A program made the translations under genes and the position numbers. 23,661 nucleotides of DNA, taken from positions 1 to 23,661 of the forward strand of contig JAIRKG010000047.1 of assembly GCA_031260235.1 (NCBI GenBank), written 5' to 3'. The notes under the pieces are model-generated. The model did no database searches. It was not told the DNA's origin and saw only the letters and a program-made list of their open reading frames with translations. The stretch comes from Dysgonamonadaceae bacterium (GTDB lineage: Bacteria; Bacteroidota; Bacteroidia; Bacteroidales; Azobacteroidaceae). Of this stretch, positions 9,063 through 17,619 are shown piece by piece (the stretch's first letter is position 1; the number at the start of each line of letters is the position of its first letter).

Positions 9063-10190
9063 ATGTTTTTCAGAGATATAACAGGACAACAAGAAATAAA
9101 ACACCGCCTGCTTCAATCGGCAAAGGACGGTTATATACCTCATGCACGGATGATTAGTGGGCAGGAAGGTGTCGGGAAAATGGCACTGGTGCTGGCGTAT
9201 GCGCGTTATTTGAGTTGCACCCGGCGTAGCGAAGACGACGCCTGCGGCGTTTGCTCTTCCTGTATCAAGTATAACAAACTGTCGCATCCCGATTTGCATT
9301 TTGTTTATCCGATTGTCAAAAACGACAAAAAGAAGAAAGAACTTTGCGACGATTATCTGAAAGAATGGCGGCAATTTGTGCTGCAAAATCCCTATTTCAA
9401 CCTAAACGGATGGCTTAATTTCATTGGCGCTGAAAATTCGCAAGGCATGATTTATGCCAAAGAGAGTGACGAAATTATCCGCAAACTGAACCTGAAGGCT
9501 TATGAATCGGAATACAAAATCATGATTGTCTGGCTGCCGGAAAAAATGCACGAAACCTGCGCTAATAAACTGCTGAAGGAGATAGAAGAACCGCCAGCAA
9601 ACACGGTTTTCCTTCTTGTTTCGGAAAATCCCGACAGGGTTATCGGCACTATTCAGTCACGCACGCAAAGTTTGCCTGTGCCGCCGATTGACGGCGAGGC
9701 AATGAGGGGGGCGTTACAAAAGCAATCTCACTCGGTAATAGACGATAATATTATCCACCTCGCCAATGGCAACTATCTGAAAGCCCTTGAACTGATAGCA
9801 AACAACGAAGAAACCCGCCAATTCCCGAACTTGTTTATTTCCATCATGCGGAACTGCTGGAAACGGGATGTGAAAAACATGCGCTCGCAGGCTGAAACCT
9901 TTGCCGCATTAGGTAGGGAAAAACAAAAGGCTTTTCTCGCATACGCCGAAAACATGATGCGGGAAAACTTTTTCTACCGACTGCATATCCCCGAAATCAA
10001 TTACCTGAACACGGAAGAATTCGACTTTGCGAAAAACTTTTCGCCCTACGTGAACGAAAACAACGTCATCGACTTAATCAATGAACTGGCTTTGGCTGAA
10101 CGACATATCGAATCGAACGTCAATTCGCGGATTGTCTTTTTCGACTTGTCGATGAAGATAGCTGTATTAATAAAAACAAAAGCATTATGA
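9063..10190 (+). CDS. holB: DNA polymerase III delta' subunit
   Basis: Delta' is a rigid 'stator' subunit of the clamp loader, which opens the beta clamp and loads it on DNA. The 375-residue product has an AAA+ fold: a degenerate Walker A GQEGVGKM (33-40) with Met where Thr or Ser normally binds the nucleotide, the zinc knuckle C52-x8-C61-x2-C64-x2-C67 with the same spacing as E. coli delta', KLLKEIEEPPANTVFLLV (Walker B/sensor 1 region), and an SRTQ motif (199-202) whose Arg200 would be the arginine finger. In E. coli delta' the P-loop does not hydrolyse ATP, and the Met here fits that. It starts 11 bases after metF and overlaps rbfA by four bases (ATGA), so translation is probably coupled. 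Confidence 0.93.
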   Translation: MFFRDITGQQEIKHRLLQSAKDGYIPHARMISGQEGVGKMALVLAYARYLSCTRRSEDDACGVCSSCIKYNKLSHPDLHFVYPIVKNDKKKKELCDDYLKEWRQFVLQNPYFNLNGWLNFIGAENSQGMIYAKESDEIIRKLNLKAYESEYKIMIVWLPEKMHETCANKLLKEIEEPPANTVFLLVSENPDRVIGTIQSRTQSLPVPPIDGEAMRGALQKQSHSVIDDNIIHLANGNYLKALELIANNEETRQFPNLFISIMRNCWKRDVKNMRSQAETFAALGREKQKAFLAYAENMMRENFFYRLHIPEINYLNTEEFDFAKNFSPYVNENNVIDLINELALAERHIESNVNSRIVFFDLSMKIAVLIKTKAL

Positions 10191-10519
10191 AAAGTATTAG
10201 ATTACAGAAGATTGAACGGCTGATACAAAAAGATTTGGGAGAAATATTTCTGACGCAAACGCGGCAAATGCCCGGCGTTTTGGTATCGGTAACCAATGTC
10301 AGGATAAGTCCCGATTTGAGCCTTTCCAAAGCCTATATAAGTATTTTCCCGTCTGATAAGGGATCGGAAATATTGAACAGTATCAATTCGCAGAAGAAGT
10401 CCATTCGTTATGAACTGGGCTTGCGGATTGGCAGGCGAGTACGCCATGTTCCCGAACTGGCGTTTTTCATCGACGACTCGCTCGACTATTTGGACAATAT
10501 CGACCGGCTGTTGAAATAA
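10187..10519 (+). CDS. rbfA: Ribosome-binding factor A
   Basis: RbfA is a small KH-like protein that binds the immature 30S subunit near helix 1 of 16S rRNA and helps its late maturation, notably in the cold. The 110-residue product has the family pattern: an N-terminal helix (RLQKIERLIQKDLGEIF), the SVTNVRISPDLSLSKAYISIFP strand-turn-strand segment, and the C-terminal RRVRHVPELAFFIDDSLDY. The start overlaps the end of holB as ATGA, so it relies on the upstream transcript; no promoter is seen. The next gene begins 12 bases after its stop. Confidence 0.93.
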   Translation: MKSIRLQKIERLIQKDLGEIFLTQTRQMPGVLVSVTNVRISPDLSLSKAYISIFPSDKGSEILNSINSQKKSIRYELGLRIGRRVRHVPELAFFIDDSLDYLDNIDRLLK

Positions 10520-10531
10520 TTCATATCTTAA

Positions 10532-11749
10532 ATGAACTTTCCTTTTTATATAGCGAAGCGCTATCTTTTCTCAAAGAAATCTCACAATGCCGTCAATATC
10601 ATATCAATTGTAGCGATATGCGGAGTTTCCGTCGCGACAATGGCTACGGTCTGTTCCCTGTCGGTACTCAACGGCTTTCGGGGGTTGATGGAGGAGATGT
10701 TCAGCGCTTTTGACCCCGAATTGAGAATCACTTCAGTCGAGGGGAAAACGTTCAATCCGGAGGCGTTAGTCGGAGAAATACGCGCTTTGCCGGATGTTGA
10801 ACTGATTGCCGAAAGTCTGGAAGACAACGTAATGGTTAACTATCGCGGACGGCAAGGACTGGCTATATTGAAAGGCGTCAGCGATGATTTCATTTCGATT
10901 GCAGACTTTGCGTCCACCCTGATTGATGGAGATACGGTATTGAAAGACGGAGTTAATAATTTCACCCTGCTGGGTATAGGCATTGCGCGGAACATCGGCG
11001 TGAATACGGGTTCCGTTTACCCGATGGAAATCAATGCTCCCAGGCGGGGTGCCGGGGTCAATCTCTCTAATCCGCTTTCTTCGATTAATCGGGAATATGT
11101 GTATATCGGCGGCGTTTTTAGCGTAAAACAGGCGGTATATGACGAAAACTATATGCTTGTTCCCATTCGCCTGGCGCGGAATTTATTTGACTGCGAAAAA
11201 GAAGTCAGTGCCCTGGAAATCAAACTCAAAACCGGCGCTTCGCTTAAAGAAATGCAGGCAAAGATACAGCGCATTTCAGGCAACGCCTGTTACGTAAAAG
11301 ACCGCTATCGGCAGCAGGAGGACACGTATAAAATGGTGAACATCGAAAAGTGGGCGACTTTTCTTATTTTGACCTTTATATTACTGATTGCCGCGTTCAA
11401 CATCGTCGGCTCCCTGTCCATGCTGATTGTCGACAAGCAGGCAGACGTCATAACCCTGCGCAGTTTAGGAGCGGATAACCGGATGATTTCCGGCGTCTTC
11501 CTTTTTGAAGGATGTATGATTTCGACATTTGGGGCTGTGTTGGGAATTGTTGCCGGACTGTTGCTTTGCCTGGGACAGCAGCATTTCGGGTGGTTACGGC
11601 TTGGGACTGGCGATCACTTTTCAGTCGCCGCCTATCCGGTTATTGTTTTCCCCTCCGATTTGTTATTTATACTGCTTACCGTGCTGACTGTCGGGTTCTT
11701 TGCCGTGCTTTACCCGGTCAGGTACCTGGCGCGGAAGTGGCTGGCGTGA
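10532..11749 (+). CDS. LolC/LolE-type ABC transporter permease (FtsX family)
   Basis: This 405-residue inner-membrane protein has the four-helix layout of lipoprotein-releasing permeases. An N-terminal amphipathic opening (FPFYIAKRYLFSKK) leads to helix 1 at about 21-47, a large MacB-like periplasmic domain at about 48-270, and three C-terminal helices at about 273-299, 318-348 and 375-397. The FtsX signature LIAAFNIVGSLSMLI and the cytoplasmic coupling loop DKQADVITLRSLGAD are clear. LolC/E-type proteins detach lipoproteins from the inner membrane for transfer to the outer membrane. The partner ATPase (LolD) is not in the window, so the lipoprotein role rests on family resemblance. It is last in the metF-holB-rbfA cluster and ends 33 bases from the convergent cardiolipin synthase gene, with no clear terminator between. 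Confidence 0.88.
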   Translation: MNFPFYIAKRYLFSKKSHNAVNIISIVAICGVSVATMATVCSLSVLNGFRGLMEEMFSAFDPELRITSVEGKTFNPEALVGEIRALPDVELIAESLEDNVMVNYRGRQGLAILKGVSDDFISIADFASTLIDGDTVLKDGVNNFTLLGIGIARNIGVNTGSVYPMEINAPRRGAGVNLSNPLSSINREYVYIGGVFSVKQAVYDENYMLVPIRLARNLFDCEKEVSALEIKLKTGASLKEMQAKIQRISGNACYVKDRYRQQEDTYKMVNIEKWATFLILTFILLIAAFNIVGSLSMLIVDKQADVITLRSLGADNRMISGVFLFEGCMISTFGAVLGIVAGLLLCLGQQHFGWLRLGTGDHFSVAAYPVIVFPSDLLFILLTVLTVGFFAVLYPVRYLARKWLA

Positions 11750-11782
11750 CCACGCACCGTCATTTGCGGTGGCAATTCAATC

Positions 11783-13204
11783 TCACATCATTGGTGCAAA
11801 CAGCCGCACCGTCGAATCAAAAAACCGTCTCCATCCCGGCCGTTTCATCCAGTCTTCGAACTTGATTTCCCGACATTCCTGCATGTCACGGAAAAAAATC
11901 TCCCTGTTTCGGCGGGCGATCTCAGGGTCATAGATGTAGCCGTTGATTTCAAAATTGGTTTCAAAACTCCTGAAATCAAGATTGGCAGAGCCGGTAACCG
12001 ACAGCATATCATCGGCGACAATCGTCTTGGCGTGAATGAATTTGCCAACCATCTCGTAAATTTTTATACCTGCTTCCAGCAAATCGGCATAATAGGAATG
12101 AGCGGCGGGGTCGACATACGGGGAATCGGACTTTTCGGAGACCATCAAACGGACGTCCACGCCGCTCAGGGAGGCCATTTGCAAAGCCAGAAACAGCGAC
12201 TCGGAAGGCAGGAAATAGGGGGTTTGCAGATAGATATATTTTTTCGCGCCGATGATGATGTTCACCGTCGCCTGTAGCAGGTTGTGATACAGGCTATACG
12301 GTCCGCCGGTTGCAATCTGCATTAGATTGCCGGTATAGACCTGAGCTTCCGGAAAGTATTTTTCATCGTCCAGCCATGCCTCGCCAGAACTGTACCAGTC
12401 GATCAGGAAACTCGCCTGCAAACCGAGCGCCCCCTGCCCTTTGACGCGCAGTTGTGTATCGCGCCAATTGGGATTGACCGTGTAGTTGTCGGAAATATTC
12501 ATGCCGCCCATGTATGCCGTAACGCCATCGATAACAACCACTTTTCGATGATTGCGGTAGTTCACCTGCTTGGCAAATTTCGGGAAATGGACTTTCATTA
12601 ACGAGGTAATCTGCACGCCGCTCTTTTTCATTTCATTGTAAAACCATTTCGGCACCAGCCAGTTCGCCACATTGTCGTAGATGAAGCGAACTTCCACGCC
12701 TTCTTCGGCTTTCCGCATCAGTATTTCCTTGACGCGCTTCCCGGCGCTGTCATTTTTGAAAATGAAAAATTCCATGTGGATATGATGCTTTGCGTTGCCT
12801 ATATCTTTCAACAGCGAATCGAATGTTTTCGCGCTGTCGGTGAGGATTTCAATTTCACTGCCCTGCAAAACGGGCGAGAAGTTGCTGTTTTTAAGTAAAT
12901 TAATCAGATTGGCATATTCTGGCAGGATGTTGATATTCCGGTTATAGGCGAGGCTCTTAAAACTCAAATCTTTGATTTCCTTGTATTTCTTTTCCGAAAT
13001 ATGCCTCATTCTTCGCGTGTCCTGTCCGAAAAAATAGTAGATAATCAATCCGGCGACAGGCACGAAAATCAAAACCACCATCCAGGCAATGGTTTTCACC
13101 GGTGTCCTATTTTCGGAAATGACGACGATAACGACACCTGCTATCAAGACTGCATATACGATGTATATAGTGGCGTTGACGTCGATTGATTGGAAAAAAT
13201 TCAT
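11783..13204 (-). CDS. cls: Cardiolipin synthase, phospholipase D family
   Basis: The enzyme condenses two phosphatidylglycerol molecules to cardiolipin and glycerol at the inner membrane. The 473-residue product has two N-terminal transmembrane helices (about 11-30 and 37-58, ending YYFFGQDTRR). Two HKD catalytic motifs follow: H219-x-K221-x4-D226 in NHRKVVVIDG with downstream GGMNISDNY, and H391-x-K393-x4-D398 in HAKTIVADD with GSANLDFRS. Length and layout match ClsA-type enzymes. It starts seven bases after the end of alaS on the same strand, so it is probably co-transcribed with it; I see no promoter in the gap. A phosphatidylserine synthase of the same superfamily is less likely because of the two membrane helices. 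Confidence 0.93.
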   Translation of the reverse strand: MNFFQSIDVNATIYIVYAVLIAGVVIVVISENRTPVKTIAWMVVLIFVPVAGLIIYYFFGQDTRRMRHISEKKYKEIKDLSFKSLAYNRNINILPEYANLINLLKNSNFSPVLQGSEIEILTDSAKTFDSLLKDIGNAKHHIHMEFFIFKNDSAGKRVKEILMRKAEEGVEVRFIYDNVANWLVPKWFYNEMKKSGVQITSLMKVHFPKFAKQVNYRNHRKVVVIDGVTAYMGGMNISDNYTVNPNWRDTQLRVKGQGALGLQASFLIDWYSSGEAWLDDEKYFPEAQVYTGNLMQIATGGPYSLYHNLLQATVNIIIGAKKYIYLQTPYFLPSESLFLALQMASLSGVDVRLMVSEKSDSPYVDPAAHSYYADLLEAGIKIYEMVGKFIHAKTIVADDMLSVTGSANLDFRSFETNFEINGYIYDPEIARRNREIFFRDMQECREIKFEDWMKRPGWRRFFDSTVRLFAPMM

Positions 13205-13211
13205 ACAATAT

Positions 13212-15872
13212 TTATAAAGATAACACTTTCGACAGAACCTCCTCCACAGCCGTCACCAGCCCGTCTGAGTCTTTTCCGCCCGCCGTAGCAAAATGCGCCT
13301 GCCCGCCGCCGCCGCCTTTGATATGCTTAGCCGCTTCGCGGATAATTTGCGAAGCATTCAAACCGCAGCCGACAAGATCGTCGCTAATCATCAGCGTCAG
13401 CGCCGGTTTCGATTCAAAAGACGTCGCGCCGACAAAACACATTTTTTCTGGAAATTCACCCCGCAACCGGAAAGCAATGTCTTTAACGATTTCCGCATGA
13501 TATGAACCTTTGATTACAAACAAATTAATTCCATTCCTGATTTCTTTCCGGTCGATAACCAATTGTTTCAATCTTTGCACCTTTTCTTTCATCAATTCTT
13601 CGGTTTGCTTTTTCAAACCGGCATTTTCTTCGATATGTTTCCTGACGGCTTGCCGCAAATCCGTATTATTAAGCAAACCGCACAAGTCGCGAATAATATC
13701 CTGCCGCAAATACAAATAATTTTCGCAAGCCTCGCCCGAAAGGGCTTCAATGCGGCGAATTCCTGTCGCTATCGAACTTTCCGAAATAATCCGAAACGTC
13801 CCTATCCGTCCCGTCGAAGCGATATGCGTCCCGCCGCACAATTCTATCGACGAACCGAAACGGACAACCCGCACCTCGTCGCCGTATTTTTCGCCAAACA
13901 AAGCCATCGCGCCAATCGCTTTTGCCTCGGCAATCGGAACATGGCGCGATTCATTCAACGGAATATCTTCGCGAATCTTGGCCGTTACCTGTTTTTCGAC
14001 TTGGCGGATTTCTTCGTCCGTCAATTTCTGAAAATGCGAAAAGTCGAAACGAAGAATATCTGACGAAACGAACGAGCCTTTTTGTTCGACATGCATGCCC
14101 AGAATATCGCGTAGCGCCTCGTGCAACAAATGCGTCGCCGTGTGGTTACATTCCGCGGCGCGGCGCTTCGGAACGTTTATTTCGAGTAAAAATTCATCTT
14201 CCGGATTTTCCGGCAGCTGGTGCGTGAGATGCACTGCCAAATTATTTTCGCGTTTCGTGTCGAAGATTTCTATTCGACCGTCATTCTCTGTGTCGGTGGT
14301 TTTGTTTTGCAAGGCTATAATTCCACTGTCGCCCGCCTGCCCTCCCATTTCGGCATAGAAAGGCGTGCGGTTAAATACGATTTGATAAAACTCGGCGTTT
14401 TTCTGTTTGACTTTGCGGTAACGCAAAATCTTCGCTTCGACTGAGGTTTGGTCGTAGCCGACAAATTCCTGTTCGCCGTCGCGAATGTTCACCCAATCGC
14501 CGGTTTCGACGGCGGCGGCGTTTCTTGCCCGCTCTTTTTGCTTTTGCATTTCCGCATCAAAACCCTCTTTATCGAGCTCCATTTGATGTTCCCTCAAAAT
14601 CAGTTCGGTCAAGTCAATCGGGAAACCGAAAGTGTCATACAGTACGAAAGCGTCTGCACCGGCAATGCAGGTTTTTCTGTCCGCTTTTGCTTCGCGAATG
14701 ATTTTGTCGAGCAGTTTAATTCCGTTTTCCAGCGTCCGCAGGAAAGATTCTTCCTCTTCCTTAATAACCCGTTCTATCAAAACCAGCCGGTCATGCAGTT
14801 CGGGATAAGCGTCGCCCATCGAATCGATCAGCGCCGGAATCAGGCGGTACATGAAAGCCTGTTTTTGTTCGAGGAAAGTATAACCGTAGCGGACGGCACG
14901 GCGCAAAATCCGGCGAATCACATAACCTGCCTTGGCATTGGAAGGCAACTGTCCGTCGGTAATCGAAAAAGCAATCGTGCGGATATGGTCGGCGACGACA
15001 CGCATTGCCACGTCCGATTGGGGATTGTCGCCGTAGCGGCGGCCTGTAATTCGTCCGATTTCGGCAATCAGCGGTTGGAAAACGTCGGTATCGTAGTTGG
15101 AAGTCTTTCCCTGCACTGCCATACACAGGCGTTCAAAACCCATGCCGGTGTCGATCACTTTGTTGGGCAAATTTTCGAGCGATCCGTCGGTTTTTCGGTT
15201 GAATTGCATGAAAACCAGATTCCATATTTCGATCACTTGCGGATGGTCGCGATTGACTAAATTTAATCCGTCTATCGCAGCCCTTTCCTCGTCGGAACGA
15301 ATATCTATGTGGATTTCGGAACATGGACCGCAGGGACCGGTGTCGCCCATTTCCCAAAAATTATCTTTCTTGCTGCCGTTAATAATGCGGTTTTTCGGCA
15401 AATATTTTTCCCAATAGGCGGCCACCACATCGTCGCGGCTTAAATTTTCCGAAGGACTTCCCTCGAAAACAGTTACGTACAAACGGTTTTTATCCAACTG
15501 CAATACTTCGGTCAGATATTCCCATGCATATTCTATTGCTTCCTTTTTAAAATAATCGCCAAACGACCAGTTGCCCAGCATCTCAAACATGGTGTGATGG
15601 TAGGTATCATGCCCGACCTCTTCCAAATCGTTGTGTTTCCCGCTGACGCGCAGGCATTTTTGCGAATCGGCAATACGGGGATGTTTGATGGGAATATTGC
15701 CCAAGATAATATCCTTGAACCGGTTCATACCTGCATTGGTGAACATCAAAGTCGGGTCGTCCTTGATGACCATCGGCGCCGACGGGACGATTTTGTGATT
15801 CTTACTTTCAAAAAAATCCTTGAAGGACTGACGGATTTGGCTTGCGCCGAATTTTTCTTTTTCCGGGTTCAT
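13212..15872 (-). CDS. alaS: Alanyl-tRNA synthetase
   Basis: AlaRS charges tRNA-Ala and removes mischarged Ser or Gly. The full-length 886-residue product shows the class II aminoacylation domain: [17 protein letters not shown] (motif 1 region, 17-33), RFKDIILG, and [13 protein letters not shown] (176-188). The editing domain carries zinc-binding H577-x3-H581 ([12 protein letters not shown]) and C679-x3-H683 ([10 protein letters not shown]). The C-terminal DHHA1 domain ends with the glycine run at 853-857 in [15 protein letters not shown]. The start at 15872 fits the usual N-terminus. cls follows seven bases downstream. The upstream gap to the divergent M23 gene holds a 22-bp dyad (15918-15939) that could act on alaS expression; this is inference. 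No residue needed for catalysis or editing appears to be missing. Confidence 0.97.
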   Translation of the reverse strand: MNPEKEKFGASQIRQSFKDFFESKNHKIVPSAPMVIKDDPTLMFTNAGMNRFKDIILGNIPIKHPRIADSQKCLRVSGKHNDLEEVGHDTYHHTMFEMLGNWSFGDYFKKEAIEYAWEYLTEVLQLDKNRLYVTVFEGSPSENLSRDDVVAAYWEKYLPKNRIINGSKKDNFWEMGDTGPCGPCSEIHIDIRSDEERAAIDGLNLVNRDHPQVIEIWNLVFMQFNRKTDGSLENLPNKVIDTGMGFERLCMAVQGKTSNYDTDVFQPLIAEIGRITGRRYGDNPQSDVAMRVVADHIRTIAFSITDGQLPSNAKAGYVIRRILRRAVRYGYTFLEQKQAFMYRLIPALIDSMGDAYPELHDRLVLIERVIKEEEESFLRTLENGIKLLDKIIREAKADRKTCIAGADAFVLYDTFGFPIDLTELILREHQMELDKEGFDAEMQKQKERARNAAAVETGDWVNIRDGEQEFVGYDQTSVEAKILRYRKVKQKNAEFYQIVFNRTPFYAEMGGQAGDSGIIALQNKTTDTENDGRIEIFDTKRENNLAVHLTHQLPENPEDEFLLEINVPKRRAAECNHTATHLLHEALRDILGMHVEQKGSFVSSDILRFDFSHFQKLTDEEIRQVEKQVTAKIREDIPLNESRHVPIAEAKAIGAMALFGEKYGDEVRVVRFGSSIELCGGTHIASTGRIGTFRIISESSIATGIRRIEALSGEACENYLYLRQDIIRDLCGLLNNTDLRQAVRKHIEENAGLKKQTEELMKEKVQRLKQLVIDRKEIRNGINLFVIKGSYHAEIVKDIAFRLRGEFPEKMCFVGATSFESKPALTLMISDDLVGCGLNASQIIREAAKHIKGGGGGQAHFATAGGKDSDGLVTAVEEVLSKVLSL

Positions 15873-15917
15873 TGTGAATAAATTATTGTACTTATTATTT
15901 TATTGTTCATCCGTATA

Positions 15918-15939
15918 TTCGGCAACAATTGTCGCCGGA
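15918..15939. other. 22-bp imperfect palindrome upstream of alaS
   Basis: The centre GGCAACAATTGTCGCC extends to arms of 11 bases with 9 of 11 matching (GU pairs fill the others in RNA). It lies 46-67 bases before the alaS ATG, inside the likely leader. It could be an operator or an RNA hairpin. There is no T tract, so it is not a simple terminator. Confidence 0.4.
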
Positions 15940-15976
15940 CTTTCTTCGTCTAACCGTGACGAATGTGATACAAGAA

Positions 15977-16008
15977 TTTGCAAAAATATAATAAATAACT
16001 TATTTTTG
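15977..16008 (+). promoter_or_regulatory. Promoter of the M23 peptidase-MerR operon
   Basis: TTTG (15977-15980), exactly 20 bp, TATTTTTG (16001-16008): both boxes match the Bacteroidetes consensus perfectly. Predicted leader about 30 bases to the ATG at 16046. Confidence 0.75.
15981..15988 (-). promoter_or_regulatory. Possible -7 element for alaS
   Basis: Reads TATTTTTG on the minus strand, abutting the -33 box of the opposite promoter. There is no matching minus-strand TTTG at about 20 bp, so this is weaker. It would give alaS a leader of about 100 bases that includes the dyad at 15918-15939. Confidence 0.3.
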
Positions 16009-16045
16009 TACCGATTAATCGTTCAAATTTAAATAATCTAAATAA

Positions 16046-16993
16046 ATGGGAAAAGCTTCGTATCATTTTAACAGTCAAACTTTAATTTATGAAGAAGTGC
16101 ACCATTCGATAGGACAAAAAATCTGGGCTGTCTTGAAACAACTGATTATCGGAATAGGAATCGGTGTTATACTGTTTATTATTACCCTTTATGTGGTGGA
16201 TTCGCCCCGCGAACGGCAACTAAAAAAAGAAAATGAACTCCTCTTGATTCAATACGGCGTTTTGTCACGCCGGATCGACGAATACCAAAAAGTGCTGGAC
16301 GACTTGCAGGAACGTGATGACCAACTATATCGCGCCGTCTTCAATGCCGACCCTATTCCAACCTCAATTCGCCGTCCGGGCTTCGGAGGAACGAACCGTT
16401 ATGAGCATCTGTTGGATATTTCCAATTTTGAATTGGTGGTTTCCACTACCCAAAAATTGGACGTCGTGACCAAAGAAATGTATGTGCAATCCAATTCCTA
16501 TGATGAACTTATCGAACTACTTAAGCGAAAGGAAGAGCGAATGAATAACATTCCCGCCATCCGTCCGCTTCCGGGCGACTTGAGGATTTCATCGGGCTAC
16601 GGCGTGCGCGTTCACCCCATTTTCGGAGACCTCAGGATGCACACCGGCATTGACTTAAACGCCGACGCCGGCACTCCTATTTATGCAACCGGAAACGGAA
16701 CCGTCGAATCGTCTGGATGGAACGGTGGCTATGGCAACTGCGTTGTCCTCGATCACGGTTTCGGGTTCAAATCGCTTTACGGACATTGTAAAGACCTGTT
16801 GGTAAAACGCGGGCAAAAAGTAAAACGCGGGCAAAAAATCGCCACCGTAGGAATGACCGGCGTCGCAAACGGCAATCATGTGCATTACGAAGTTTGGGTG
16901 AAAGGCAAAATCGATAACCCTGCAAAATACTTCTTCATGGACTTGTCGCCGGAAGAATATAACGAAATATTGTACATTGCAGAACACAGATAA
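16046..16993 (+). CDS. Membrane-anchored M23 family metallopeptidase
   Basis: This is a peptidoglycan endopeptidase of the LytM/M23B type, or a non-enzymatic activator of amidases. The 315-residue product has one membrane helix (about 33-51, KQLIIGIGIG onward), which places the rest in the periplasm, then a coiled-coil stretch (about 56-92). The C-terminal M23 domain carries H199-x3-D203 (MHTGIDLNAD), H247 (YGHCK) and H278-x-H280 (NHVHYEV). These are the zinc ligands (H199, D203, H280) and active-site histidines, so it is probably active. It has a perfect consensus promoter. It is divergent from alaS and five bases upstream of a MerR-family gene, a trio I recall as common in Bacteroidales. 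Confidence 0.93.
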   Translation: MGKASYHFNSQTLIYEEVHHSIGQKIWAVLKQLIIGIGIGVILFIITLYVVDSPRERQLKKENELLLIQYGVLSRRIDEYQKVLDDLQERDDQLYRAVFNADPIPTSIRRPGFGGTNRYEHLLDISNFELVVSTTQKLDVVTKEMYVQSNSYDELIELLKRKEERMNNIPAIRPLPGDLRISSGYGVRVHPIFGDLRMHTGIDLNADAGTPIYATGNGTVESSGWNGGYGNCVVLDHGFGFKSLYGHCKDLLVKRGQKVKRGQKIATVGMTGVANGNHVHYEVWVKGKIDNPAKYFFMDLSPEEYNEILYIAEHR

Positions 16994-16998
16994 CCACA

Positions 16999-17358
16999 AT
17001 GGATAAACTTTTCCATTCAATATCGGAAGTTGCCCGGATGCTTAATGTAACAAGTCCTACGTTGCGCTATTGGGAAAAAGAATTCGGACTCAATCCGCAC
17101 AAAACCGAAAAAGGCTCCCGCCGATACAGTAAAAAAGACGTCGAAGCCCTTCGTTTGATTCACCATCTAGTAAAAACGAAGGGCTTGACATTGGCCGGCG
17201 CAAAACAAAAACTCAAAGAAAACCCCGATACGGTTACCCATAGCGAAGAAATCGTCCGCCGTTTGAAAATCGTCCGCGCCGAATTGGCAGCCCTTGTGAA
17301 AGAGTTTGATGAAATGGAGAAGCTTATTTCCCGGAAAATTATCTCCAAGCCTGATTGA
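16999..17358 (+). CDS. MerR-family transcriptional regulator
   Basis: The 119-residue product has an N-terminal MerR winged helix-turn-helix: FHSISEVARMLNVTSPTLRYW (about 5-25), with the wing residues RRYSKKDVEAL (about 41-51). A helical segment follows, then a coiled coil (about 83-113) for dimerisation. It is short, with no C-terminal effector domain and no cysteines that could bind metal, so it is not a mercury- or copper-type sensor. It starts five bases after the M23 peptidase gene and is co-transcribed with it. Its targets are unknown; the envelope neighbour suggests, but does not show, a cell-wall role. The gene ends at a hairpin shared with tRNA-Cys. Confidence 0.9.
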   Translation: MDKLFHSISEVARMLNVTSPTLRYWEKEFGLNPHKTEKGSRRYSKKDVEALRLIHHLVKTKGLTLAGAKQKLKENPDTVTHSEEIVRRLKIVRAELAALVKEFDEMEKLISRKIISKPD

Positions 17359-17385
17359 AAACACACTGAAATACATATAAATAAT

Positions 17386-17418
17386 AAAAGTCCGACAGAA
17401 ATAATCTATCGGACTTTT
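17386..17418. terminator. Bidirectional terminator between merR-type gene and tRNA-Cys
   Basis: A perfect 10-bp stem (17386-17395 with 17409-17418, AAAAGTCCGA/TCGGACTTTT) with a 13-base loop. Reading plus, it ends in TTTT 28 bases after the MerR stop. Reading minus, it ends in TTTTATTATTTAT 13 bases after the tRNA-Cys 3' end. It can serve both converging transcripts. Confidence 0.8.
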
Positions 17419-17430
17419 GCGGCGGTTTCG

Positions 17431-17501
17431 AGGTTCCTAGCAGATTCGAACTGCTGTAAGCGGTTTTGCAGACCGGCGCCTAACCACTCGGCCAAGGAAC
17501 C
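17431..17501 (-). tRNA. tRNA-Cys (anticodon GCA)
   Basis: The 71-nt gene folds as a full cloverleaf: acceptor GGTTCCT/AGGAACC with discriminator U, D arm GCC-GGC with a GAGTGGTTA loop, anticodon loop CTGCAAA (anticodon at 17467-17469), and T arm AGCAG-TTCGAAT-CTGCT. U73 is the known identity base for CysRS. The outermost anticodon-stem pair would be C27-C43, a mismatch. CCA is not encoded and must be added. It has its own promoter at 17520-17527 and shares a terminator with the MerR gene. Confidence 0.95.
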
Positions 17502-17519
17502 TTTTGTCATTTGATTGGG

Positions 17520-17527
17520 CAAAGGTA
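17520..17527 (-). promoter_or_regulatory. -7 element of the tRNA-Cys promoter
   Basis: Reads TACCTTTG on the minus strand, exact consensus, 18 bases before the tRNA 5' end. A TTG at 17551-17549 sits 21 bp upstream as the -33 box. Confidence 0.6.
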
Positions 17528-17590
17528 CTACTTTTTTCTTATATGAAACAACTTTTTATTAAGATTTCTTTTTGATTCAAAAAAAACATT

Positions 17591-17598
17591 TATTTTTG
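17591..17598 (+). promoter_or_regulatory. -7 element for the NhaD-like gene
   Basis: TATTTTTG, exact consensus, 21 bases before the ATG at 17620. The -33 region has TTTC at 17565-17568, 22 bp away. The short leader rules out the in-frame TTG at 17572 as the start. Confidence 0.5.
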
Positions 17599-17619
17599 TT
17601 CTCTTTAATTAGAAAAATA

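Noticed and set aside
11750..11782. CCAC...GTGG similarity in the gap between the convergent permease and cls genes, as a possible shared terminator.
   Set aside because: The arms do not pair continuously and there is no T tract.
14448..15260. A long open frame on the plus strand opposite alaS.
   Set aside because: It is the shadow of the alaS frame; the product has no recognisable motif, while alaS is fully conserved here.
16802..16837. Perfect 18-bp tandem duplication inside the M23 gene (KRGQKV/KRGQKI).
   Set aside because: M23 domains normally have a 'GQxVxRGxxI' pattern here, so the protein has the usual length; the two units look alike because of this motif, not because of an insertion.
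17572..17619. Upstream in-frame TTG for the NhaD-like gene.
   Set aside because: The exact -7 element at 17591-17598 lies after it, so the RNA would not contain it; the ATG at 17620 also matches a normal N-terminus.
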